Below are positions 48,776 to 56,256 of a DNA stretch of 64,000 nt, in pieces. Below the pieces are notes generated by a model. The model did no database searches, was not told the origin of the DNA, and saw only the letters and a program-made list of their open reading frames with translations. The stretch is from NCBI GenBank assembly GCA_036375695.1, contig DASVBU010000042.1, positions 1-64,000 on the forward strand. Reading direction: 5' to 3'. The DNA is from ZC4RG35 sp036375695 (GTDB lineage Bacteria > Actinomycetota > Acidimicrobiia > Spongiisociales > ZC4RG35). How positions within the stretch are numbered: position 1 is the first letter of the stretch; the number at the start of each line of letters is the position of its first letter. The position numbers were made by a program, and so were the translations under genes.

Positions 48776-49324
48776 ATGGGGAGGGAGAGGGGACATGTCC
48801 TGGCGGTCGCCGCCGCAGACCCCGTGATGTCGGTCGTGGCGCCCATCGCGCTGGCGGCAGCCGCCGGGACCGCGCTGGTCGTCGACCTCGGCCAGACCCT
48901 CGGCAGGGAAGGAAAGCGGACGTTGGCCGACGTCGCCGCCGAGGGCCCGACCAGCTCCGAGGCGATGCCGGCCAGGAGGGGCGTCGCCGTGATCCGGGCG
49001 GGGGGACTCGACCCTGTCGAGACCGCGCGACTCGTGGACCGTCTGGCCACCGGATGGCCGGCGATCGTGGTCCGGCTCACCGGTGGTGAATGGCCGGGAC
49101 CGGTGGCACCCGTCCACCCGCTCTACCCCGGTGTCCTGGCGCCGAGGGATCGCCGCCCTGCGGTGTGGCAGCGAGTCCGGGGCGGCTCCGACGCGCCCGG
49201 CCCGGGCCCGGTGATCCCGCCTGCCGGCGCGGCAAACGTGCGACGCATCCTCGCCGGCGGGGTGCCGCTCCCGGGGCGGTGGCTCCGGTCGTGGCAGGTC
49301 GTCTGGAGGCTGCCGTGGGCGTGA
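48776..49324 (+). CDS. Short Ssd/CpaE-like protein, first Tad gene
   Basis: 182 residues, Ala/Pro-rich. In actinobacteria the gene before tadA encodes Ssd/CpaE, a MinD-like protein of about 350 residues. Here DPVMSVVAPIALAAAAGTAL then VVDLGQTLG hints at that fold, but the Walker A P-loop is missing and half the length is lost. It may be a reduced, non-ATPase version. GTGA-type overlap with tadA. Confidence 0.55.
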   Translation: MGRERGHVLAVAAADPVMSVVAPIALAAAAGTALVVDLGQTLGREGKRTLADVAAEGPTSSEAMPARRGVAVIRAGGLDPVETARLVDRLATGWPAIVVRLTGGEWPGPVAPVHPLYPGVLAPRDRRPAVWQRVRGGSDAPGPGPVIPPAGAANVRRILAGGVPLPGRWLRSWQVVWRLPWA

Positions 49325-50358
49325 TCGACAGGGTCGCCCGGGCCGTGGCGCTGTCCGACGTGTCGCTGGACAGCACCTCGGTCGAGGCCGAGGCCGCCCG
49401 GATCCTGGCCTCGGAGTCGCCCTGGCGAGTTGCCGAGACGGTGGGACCCGTGGTGGCAGGCGTGCTGGGCATGGGCCCGATCCAGTCCCTGCTCGACGAC
49501 CCGGAGGTGACCGACGTGCTGGTCAATGGTCCCGACCACGTGTGGGTCGACCGGGGCCGTGGCCTGGAGCGCGCGGACCTGCGCTTCGGGTCCGCGGGGG
49601 CGGTCGTCTCCATGGTGGAGCGGGTGATCGCCCCGCTCGGCCTGCGGATCGACCGCGCCATGCCGATGGTCGACGCCCGACTTCCCGACGGGAGCAGGCT
49701 GCATGCGGTCCTGCCGCCTGCTGCGGTCGACGGGCCGCTCGTGGCGGTGCGCCGGTTCACCCAGCGGGTCGCCTCACTCGACGACCTGGTGGCGTCGGCG
49801 ACCATGACCGCCGCGCAGGCCGAGACACTGTCCCGGGCCGTCGAGGCCCGTGAGACCATCGTCGTGTCCGGCGGTACGGGTGCGGGCAAGACCACCCTCC
49901 TCAATCTGCTGGCGGCACACATCCCGCGTGAGGAGCGGGTGGTGACCATCGAGGACGCCGCCGAACTCTGCTTGCCCGGTCACGTGGTCCGCCTCGAGGC
50001 GCGCCCTCCCAACGCCGAGGGTGCGGGCGAGATCACCATCCGTGAGTTGGTCCGCTCCGCCCTGCGTCTCCGGCCCGACCGGCTCATCGTCGGAGAGGTG
50101 CGCGGCGAGGAGGCCTTCGACCTGATCTCTGCCCTCAACACCGGGCATCGGGGATCGATGACCACCGTGCATGCCAACTCGCCGCAGGAGGCGATGTGGC
50201 GGCTCCAGACCCTCGCCCTCTCCTCGGGCGTGGCGTCGGAACCGGCCATCACCCGCCAGCTCCGCGCCGCCGTCGACCTCGTGGTCCAGATCGAGAGGAC
50301 CCCCGAGGGCCGGGTGGTGAGATCGATAAGCCACCGGGATGATCTCGAGGAATGGTGA
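49315..50358 (+). CDS. tadA: Tad/Flp pilus assembly ATPase
   Basis: 347 residues, VirB11/CpaF type. LLDDPEVTDVLVNGPDHVWV in the N-terminal domain; Walker A SGGTGAGKTTLLNL; Asp box VVTIEDAAEL; LRPDRLIVGEVRGEEAFDLI and TGHRGSMTTVHANSPQEAM. Powers Flp pilin assembly from the cytoplasm. GGAGG is 5 nt before GTG 49315; GTG 49321, sharing GTGA with the previous stop, is an alternative. Confidence 0.92.
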   Translation: MGVIDRVARAVALSDVSLDSTSVEAEAARILASESPWRVAETVGPVVAGVLGMGPIQSLLDDPEVTDVLVNGPDHVWVDRGRGLERADLRFGSAGAVVSMVERVIAPLGLRIDRAMPMVDARLPDGSRLHAVLPPAAVDGPLVAVRRFTQRVASLDDLVASATMTAAQAETLSRAVEARETIVVSGGTGAGKTTLLNLLAAHIPREERVVTIEDAAELCLPGHVVRLEARPPNAEGAGEITIRELVRSALRLRPDRLIVGEVRGEEAFDLISALNTGHRGSMTTVHANSPQEAMWRLQTLALSSGVASEPAITRQLRAAVDLVVQIERTPEGRVVRSISHRDDLEEW

Positions 50359-50996
50359 TGGAACTGGTCCTCATGGCGGTGGCGGTGGGTCTCGGTGTCG
50401 ATCTCCCCCTCCTCGCCTTCCTCGGCCTCGTCCTGTTCTTCCCGTGGGGCTTCGCCCTTCTGGCACTGGTGGTCGCCTGGCTGGGGAGAAGGGCCCGCGA
50501 AGACCGGTCGACCAGGTTCCTCGAAGGCGTCGCCGCCGAGCTGCGATCCGGGGCATCCCTACGGCAGGCCGTGGCCGCGTCCGCCGCCGCCGTCGGAGAG
50601 GCGGATCTGGCTGCTTGCGCCATGGATCTCGGTCACGAGGATCTGGGAGCCCGCGCCGCTTCGGTCTTTCCCGACGTCGGAGGGGAGCTGCAGGTGACGG
50701 TGTCCACCGCCGCCCGCTCGGGTTCGGCGTCGGCCGACCTGTTCGACGAGTTGGCTGCTCTGGCCATGGCCCACCGGGAGCTGCGGCGAGAGGTCAGGGT
50801 GGCGGCCGCCCCGGGACGTGTCGCCGCCGGCATCTTCCTCGGCGCCCCCGTCTTCTATCTGGGTCACCGTTGGGCCACGGGTGATCTGGCTCCGCTCCTC
50901 GCCGCTCCCGCGCAGCGCACGGCCGCCCTCATCGGCCTGGCCCTGTTCGTCGTCGGTTTGCTCGGCGCGCTGATCGTGCTGTGGAGGGCGAGGTGA
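50352..50996 (+). CDS. tadB: Tad pilus inner-membrane protein TadB-like
   Basis: 214 residues: two N-terminal hydrophobic segments, a GspF-type domain (FLEGVAAELRSGASLRQAVA) and a C-terminal membrane part. Forms the platform for the TadA motor. Overlaps tadA by 7 nt; shorter than the Caulobacter protein, as in mycobacteria. Confidence 0.82.
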   Translation: MVMELVLMAVAVGLGVDLPLLAFLGLVLFFPWGFALLALVVAWLGRRAREDRSTRFLEGVAAELRSGASLRQAVAASAAAVGEADLAACAMDLGHEDLGARAASVFPDVGGELQVTVSTAARSGSASADLFDELAALAMAHRELRREVRVAAAPGRVAAGIFLGAPVFYLGHRWATGDLAPLLAAPAQRTAALIGLALFVVGLLGALIVLWRAR

Positions 50997-51484
50997 CGAT
51001 CTTCCTGGCCGTCGTCTGCGCCGGCCTCCTCATCCGTCGACCACGCCTCGATCCGCGGCCCGTGCCTCTTCGCCTCGTTCTCATCGTGATCCTGATCGAG
51101 ATCCGGTCGGGTCGGTCCGTCCTTGCCTCGCTCCAGGCTGCGTCCGCTCGTCTCCCCGAGCACGCCGACCTGGCTCGTGCCGCTCGGCTGGCGTCCGTGG
51201 CCGGTTTGTCCGCGTCCGTGGCGGTCGCACCACGTGACCTCCGGCCACTGCTCGCTCAACTCGCCCGGGCGCAGCGATCCGGTGCATCGCTCGCGGGGAC
51301 GGTGCGGCGCCTGATCGACGACGACCTCGCCGAGGAGCGCACGGAAAGGCTCGCCCGGGCCAGGTCGCTGCCGGCCCGTCTGATGATCCCCGTCACGCTT
51401 CTCATGCTCCCCGGAGTCGTGCTCCTGGTGTACGCGCCTTCCCTCATCGCCGTCTTCGAAGACCTGGTCGGAGGGCTCCCTTGA
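50993..51484 (+). CDS. tadC: Tad pilus inner-membrane protein TadC-like
   Basis: 163 residues. IEIRSGRSVLASLQAASARL and LARAQRSGASLAGTVRRLID are GspF-like; two transmembrane helices end the protein (ARLMIPVTLLMLPGVVLLVY). GTG 50993 shares GTGA with tadB. Confidence 0.8.
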   Translation: MTIFLAVVCAGLLIRRPRLDPRPVPLRLVLIVILIEIRSGRSVLASLQAASARLPEHADLARAARLASVAGLSASVAVAPRDLRPLLAQLARAQRSGASLAGTVRRLIDDDLAEERTERLARARSLPARLMIPVTLLMLPGVVLLVYAPSLIAVFEDLVGGLP

Positions 51485-51541
51485 GGACATCCGCACTTCT
51501 CCCCGCAGCCGGTCGGTCACCGGCAAGGAAGGAGTGTCGAC

Positions 51542-51739
51542 ATGACACGTTTGTGGACCCGGCTGGTCGCCGGCCTGGCCTCGGAGAGGGGCCAGGGCAC
51601 CGTGGAGTACTTCCTGGTCATACTGGCGGCCACCGCCCTGGCCATCATCGCCTTGCGGTGGCTGCAGCAGGGCAGCGGCGGAGGGCTCCTCGGGAACCTC
51701 TTCGGCCGGATCATCCAATGGGTGATGGGCCGCTTCTGA
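51542..51739 (+). CDS. Flp-type pilin
   Basis: 65 residues. ERGQGTVEYFLVILAATALA then IIALRWL is a class III-like prepilin region: a Gly before the cleavage site, Glu and Tyr at +5/+6 (GTVEY) and a hydrophobic helix. AAGGAG precedes ATG 51542. The structural subunit of the pilus. No prepilin peptidase is in the cluster. Confidence 0.85.
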   Translation: MTRLWTRLVAGLASERGQGTVEYFLVILAATALAIIALRWLQQGSGGGLLGNLFGRIIQWVMGRF

Positions 51740-52101
51740 GGTCCGAGCGAGGGAGTCTCACCGTGGAACTGTTCCTGGTGATCCCGATCGTGGTGCTGGT
51801 GTTGGTGGCCGGGCTGCAGATGGTGGCGATCGCCAGGTCCCGTCTCGAGCTGGCGGCTGCGGCCCGGGATGGAGCCAGGGTGGCCGCGACCAGCCCCGAC
51901 CCGAGGAGGGCGGTGGAGGCGACTCTGGCTGCCCTGCCTCCGGAGGTCCGGCCGCGTGCCCGGGTCACCGTGACCCGTCCATCGGTGCCCGGTCGTCATG
52001 CCCGCGTGGCGGTCACGATCCGGCATCACCTCGGCTCCCCGTTCCCGCCGGGCGTGGGCTTCGACCTGTCCGCCGAGGCGGCGATGGTGGTGGAGCGATG
52101 A
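51718..52101 (+). CDS. TadE-like minor pilin
   Basis: 127 residues. SERGSLTVELFLVIPIVVLV has the TadE Glu and following hydrophobic helix; the rest is a small periplasmic domain (AAAARDGARVAATSPDPRRA). ATG 51718 overlaps the pilin gene by 22 nt. Confidence 0.8.
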   Translation: MGDGPLLRSERGSLTVELFLVIPIVVLVLVAGLQMVAIARSRLELAAAARDGARVAATSPDPRRAVEATLAALPPEVRPRARVTVTRPSVPGRHARVAVTIRHHLGSPFPPGVGFDLSAEAAMVVER

Positions 52102-52481
52102 CGGAGAGGGGGTCGGCCACGGTCCTCGCCATGGCCATCGCCGGCCTCCTCGCCGTCTGTGTGGTGGGTGTCACTGCGGTGGCGATGGCGCTGACGGCCC
52201 GGGAGAGGGCGTTCACCGCGGCGGAGGCAGCCGCCCTGGCGGCGGCGGTGGCGTCCTACCCCGGGACGGGCCGAGACTCTCCGGCGCTCGAAGCGGGCCG
52301 GGTCGCCGCGGCCAACGGCGCCCGTCTCATCGGCTGCATCTGCCCGGTCGAAGGCTCGTTCGGCGCCCGCACGGTGACCGTCGAAACCATGGTGGAGACG
52401 GTGCTCCCGATCTTCGGGCGGCTGCGGATCCGGGGAGCGGCACGGGCCGAGTTCGACCCGGCCGCCTGGCTCGGATTCTGA
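52098..52481 (+). CDS. TadE/TadG-like pilus protein
   Basis: 127 residues. ERGSATVLAMAIAGLLAVCV is a pilin-like N-terminus without the Glu5; AAEAAALAAAVASYPGTGRD follows. It matches the secretion-neighbourhood TadE-like family (as Rv3654c). Two cysteines (GCICPVEG) could form a disulfide. ATGA overlap with the gene before. Confidence 0.75.
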   Translation: MTERGSATVLAMAIAGLLAVCVVGVTAVAMALTARERAFTAAEAAALAAAVASYPGTGRDSPALEAGRVAAANGARLIGCICPVEGSFGARTVTVETMVETVLPIFGRLRIRGAARAEFDPAAWLGF

Positions 52482-52503
52482 CCCCCGGGGATATGCTCGC
52501 CCC

Positions 52504-54234
52504 GTGGCTGCCTCCCGCACCGAAGTCATGCGAATGCTCGCCGAGATGGCTCGTCTCACCGCCCTCGACGAGGGGTCGCCACAGTCCTTCAAGGCGCGGG
52601 CCTATGAAGCGGCGCTGGCAGGCGTCGAGGGGCACCCGGGCGAGCTGAGCGGGTTGTCCAAGACGGAGCTGACCAAGATCAAGGGCGTCGGCAACTCGAT
52701 CGCCGAGAAGATCGTCGAGCTCGATCGCACGGGCACCGTCCGCAAGCTGGAGGAGCTGCGAGCCAAGTACCCGCCGGGGTTCGTGGAGTTGACCCGCATC
52801 CCCGGGCTCGGCCCCAAGACCCTGATGATGCTGCGCGAACGGCTCGGTGTGGTCGACGTCGAGACCCTCAAGGATGCGCTCGACGCCGAGAGGCTGCGCC
52901 AGCTGCCCGGGCTGGGGGAGAAGTCCGAGGAGAGGATCCGCAAGGCCATCGAGCGGCTCGGGATGCACGGCAAGGACCGGCGCACTCCGCTGTACGAGGT
53001 CTACGGGATGGCCCAGGCACTGGCGGCACGGCTCGCCGACCTCCCCGGGGTGGAGGACGCGCTGCCCTGCGGTTCGATCCGCCGCTTCTCGGACACCATC
53101 GGCGACGTCGACATCGTCGTCTCCACCACCGACCCCGCCACGGTGATGAAGGCCGTCGCCGACCTGCCGCATCGCGCCGAGCTCGTCGGGTCGGGAAAGA
53201 CCAAGACCTCCTTCCTCACCCACGAGGGGCTCCAGGTGGACGTCCGGGCCGTGCACCCCGACCAGTTCGGGTCGGCACTCCTCTACTTCACCGGCTCCAA
53301 GGTGCACAACATCGCCCTGCGGCAACGTGCGATCGACCGGGGCTGGCTGCTCAGCGAATACGGACTGTTCGAAGGGGAGAAGGTGGTGGCATCGGTCACC
53401 GAGGACGAGATCTACGAGGCCCTGGAGATGGAGTTCGTGCCGCCACCGCTGCGCGAGGGCCGCGGTGAGGTCGAGGCGGCCGCCGGTGACGGGCTGCCCA
53501 GGCTGATCCGTCGCGAGGACATAGCCGGGGACATGCACTACCACTCCGACCGGTCGGGTGACGGTCGGTCCGGTCTGGAGGAGATGGTCGAAGCCGCCAT
53601 CGAGGCCGGATACAGATACGTCGCGTTCACCGACCACGGAGAGGACCTCACCATCAACGGCTCGAGCCGCGAGGAGATGCTCCGCCACCGCGACCGTATC
53701 CGCAAACTCGACGACCGGTACCCGGAGATCGATCTCCTCTTCGGGTGCGAGCTCAACATCGGCCCCGACGGGGACCTCGACTACGACCCCGGGTTCCGTC
53801 TCGAGTTCGACTGGTGTGTGGCGTCGATCCACTCCCATTTCGACCTGCCCGCGGAACAGCAGACCATCCGGGTCCTCAAGGCGCTGTCGGATCCGGCGGT
53901 GAACGCCATCGGGCATCTCACGGGCCGTTACGTGGGCCGTCGGCCGGGTGTGGAGCTGGACGTCGACGCGGTGCTCGAAGGTCTGGCCACGACGGGAGTC
54001 GCTCTCGAGGTCAACGGAGCGCTGGACCGGCTCGACGCCACGGACGACGTGATCCGGAGGGCCATGGCCGCCGGTGTCGACGTCGTCATCGACACCGATT
54101 CACATCACACCCGCGAACTGGTCCGCATGGACTACGGGGTCACCTGGGCCCAGCGTGGCTGGGCTACGGTGGATCGCGTCCTCAACACCCGGCCGATCGA
54201 TGAGATCAGGGCGCGGGTGGCCGGCCGCCGCTGA
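52504..54234 (+). CDS. polX: DNA polymerase/3'-5' exonuclease PolX
   Basis: 576 residues. Helix-hairpin-helix motifs (KTELTKIKGVGNSIAEKIVE; LTRIPGLGPKTLMMLRERLG), the X-family palm (LPCGSIRRFSDTIGDVDIVV with catalytic Asp) and a C-terminal PHP phosphoesterase (DMHYHSDRSGDGRSGLEEMV, AFTDHGEDL) with metal-ligand His. Gap-filling base-excision repair. Leaderless: TATGCT (52492-52497), 6 nt, GTG. Confidence 0.94.
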   Translation: MAASRTEVMRMLAEMARLTALDEGSPQSFKARAYEAALAGVEGHPGELSGLSKTELTKIKGVGNSIAEKIVELDRTGTVRKLEELRAKYPPGFVELTRIPGLGPKTLMMLRERLGVVDVETLKDALDAERLRQLPGLGEKSEERIRKAIERLGMHGKDRRTPLYEVYGMAQALAARLADLPGVEDALPCGSIRRFSDTIGDVDIVVSTTDPATVMKAVADLPHRAELVGSGKTKTSFLTHEGLQVDVRAVHPDQFGSALLYFTGSKVHNIALRQRAIDRGWLLSEYGLFEGEKVVASVTEDEIYEALEMEFVPPPLREGRGEVEAAAGDGLPRLIRREDIAGDMHYHSDRSGDGRSGLEEMVEAAIEAGYRYVAFTDHGEDLTINGSSREEMLRHRDRIRKLDDRYPEIDLLFGCELNIGPDGDLDYDPGFRLEFDWCVASIHSHFDLPAEQQTIRVLKALSDPAVNAIGHLTGRYVGRRPGVELDVDAVLEGLATTGVALEVNGALDRLDATDDVIRRAMAAGVDVVIDTDSHHTRELVRMDYGVTWAQRGWATVDRVLNTRPIDEIRARVAGRR

Positions 54235-54235
54235 C

Positions 54236-54829
54236 CTACAGGTAGTCGTCGCGCTGCTGCTCGGCGCGGGCGGCGCCGATCTGGGTCTTGACCGACTTCT
54301 CCTCCTCGGGTGGAGGGAGGACGGCGGGGACGCCCAGCGAGTCGAGCCACAGCTCCCGGGCCCAGCCCATGGTGTGGAAGAGGTGCTGGGCCTCCTCGTC
54401 GGAGACCTCCTCGTACTTCTCCCGCATGATCCGGGCGAGCTCACCGTTGGCATGCTCGGCCATCTTCCCGATCAGCTCCCAGTTGGCGAAGTCCTTGGAC
54501 TCGGCCTCGACGATCGACTCCGCAGCGGCAAGTTGACCGGCCACCGGCCCGCCCTGGCCCCTGGCAAGGTCCATGGCGGCGACCAGGGCCTCGGCCTTGA
54601 CACGCACGGCCTTACGCCCCGGTGTCTCCACCGACGGGTCGAGACCGGCCACCTCGAGGATCTCGGTCACCTTGTCCTGATGGGTCATGGTCTCGTCGAG
54701 GTACTTCTGCCATTCCTCGCGCACGTCGTCGTTGACGGCGCACTCGATCGCCTTCCGGTAGATCTGCTCGCCACCGAGCTCGGTCTCGTACGCCTGGTAC
54801 AAGAGCTCGTTCAGTTGGTCTCGGTCCAC
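54236..54829 (-). CDS. Ferritin-like domain protein
   Basis: 197 residues, mostly helical. ELLYQAYETELGGEQIYRKA, DETMTHQDKVTEILEVAG and ESKDFANWELIGKMAEHANG supply Glu/His residues as in rubrerythrin/DUF892-type four-helix bundles, but spacing of the second ExxH is not clear. Might store iron or act in peroxide defence. GTG 54829 has AAGGAG 5 nt upstream. Confidence 0.65.
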   Translation of the reverse strand: MDRDQLNELLYQAYETELGGEQIYRKAIECAVNDDVREEWQKYLDETMTHQDKVTEILEVAGLDPSVETPGRKAVRVKAEALVAAMDLARGQGGPVAGQLAAAESIVEAESKDFANWELIGKMAEHANGELARIMREKYEEVSDEEAQHLFHTMGWARELWLDSLGVPAVLPPPEEEKSVKTQIGAARAEQQRDDYL

Positions 54830-54918
54830 GTCTGCTCCTTGGTGTGGGACAGAGGGCAATTACCCCCGGCGATGGAGCGGAAACTCCGAGATCCTTGAAT
54901 TCTCGGGGCCGAGTCGTG

Positions 54919-56256
54919 ATGCTGTGGCCGTTGACGACGACCAGGTCCGAATCCGCCCCGGCCCGCGAGACCTACGTCCTCGACACGTGTGTCCTCCTCG
55001 CCGATCCCAAGGCACCCCTCCGGTTCGAGGAGCACGACCTGGTGCTGCCCCTGGTCGTGGTCGAGGAGCTCGACCGGATGAAGGGGCGGATGGACGAGGT
55101 GGGCGCCAATGCCCGCGCGGCGATAAGGCTCCTCGAGGAGCTGGGTGCCTCCAGGCCGGGTGGTCTTCGTGACCCGGTAGCACTCGCCACCGGCGGTTCC
55201 CTCCGTATCGAGCTCAACGGGGTGACATCGGACCGGCTGCCCGCGGTGCTCGACCCGCACACCTCCGATCATCGGATCCTGGCCACCTGCCTCAATCTGG
55301 GCGGCGTCCTGGTGACCAAGGACGCATCGCTTCGTATCAAGGGTGCGCAGCTCGGGGTTTCGGTTCAGGACTACAAGGCGGACACCGCCCCGACCCAGCA
55401 GGTGAGACAGGGGATCGTCGAGCACCAGACCGACGCCGACACCATCGACCGCCTCTTCGAGGAGGGCAAGATCGCCGTGGACGGCGTCGATGCCGTGGTC
55501 AACGAGTTCGTCGTCCTCCGCTCGGGAATCTCCCGTTCGGCTCTCGCCCGCGTCATCCAGACCGGCCCGGAGACCGTCATCGAACGGGTCCCCACCCACG
55601 TGCGCGCCTTCGGTGTCGAGCCCAAGAACCTGGCCCAGACGGTGGCCCTCCACCAGCTGTTGGATCCGTCGATCCCGGCGGTCTCGCTGATGGGCATGGC
55701 CGGCACGGGCAAGACGTTCCTCGCCCTGGCCGCCGCCCTGGAGCAGGTCCTGGAGCAGCGCCGCTACCGGCGGGTGTCGGTGTACCGGCCCCTGGTCGCG
55801 GTGGGACGCCAGGAGGTGGGCTACCTGCCGGGCGACCTCGGGGAGAAGCTGGCGCCGTGGATGGCGGCGGTGCACGACAACCTGTACGCGCTGTTCTCCG
55901 ACGCCGGGCCCGAAGGAGCCAGGGACGCCATCGAGGAGCTGATCGAACGCGGCGAGCTGGAGATGGCGGCCATCACCTATCTCCGGGGCCGGTCGATCAC
56001 CGGGGAGGTCGTGATCATCGACGAGGCTCAGAACCTGGAGCTCTCCACTCTCAAGGTGATCCTGACCCGGATGTCCCAGGACTCCAAGGTGATCTTCTGC
56101 GGTGACCTCTCCCAGGTGGACAACCCCTACATCTCGCCGTTCGGCGGGATGGCCGCGCTGATCGAGAAGTTCCGGGGGTCGCCACTGTTCGCCCATGTCA
56201 CCCTGCAGCGATCGGTGCGCTCACCGCTCGCCGAGATGGCGGCGACGATCCTCTAG
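54919..56256 (+). CDS. PIN-domain and PhoH-type ATPase fusion (PhoH2)
   Basis: 445 residues. The N-terminal PIN nuclease (TYVLDTCVLLADP, VVVEELDRMKG, HTSDHRILATCLNLGG) has three acidic metal-site residues; the C-terminal PhoH helicase has Walker A GMAGTGKTFLA, Walker B VIIDEAQNL. PhoH2 proteins unwind and cut RNA. ATG 54919 (or GTG 54916). Shares a CTAG stop overlap with convergent topA. Confidence 0.92.
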   Translation: MLWPLTTTRSESAPARETYVLDTCVLLADPKAPLRFEEHDLVLPLVVVEELDRMKGRMDEVGANARAAIRLLEELGASRPGGLRDPVALATGGSLRIELNGVTSDRLPAVLDPHTSDHRILATCLNLGGVLVTKDASLRIKGAQLGVSVQDYKADTAPTQQVRQGIVEHQTDADTIDRLFEEGKIAVDGVDAVVNEFVVLRSGISRSALARVIQTGPETVIERVPTHVRAFGVEPKNLAQTVALHQLLDPSIPAVSLMGMAGTGKTFLALAAALEQVLEQRRYRRVSVYRPLVAVGRQEVGYLPGDLGEKLAPWMAAVHDNLYALFSDAGPEGARDAIEELIERGELEMAAITYLRGRSITGEVVIIDEAQNLELSTLKVILTRMSQDSKVIFCGDLSQVDNPYISPFGGMAALIEKFRGSPLFAHVTLQRSVRSPLAEMAATIL

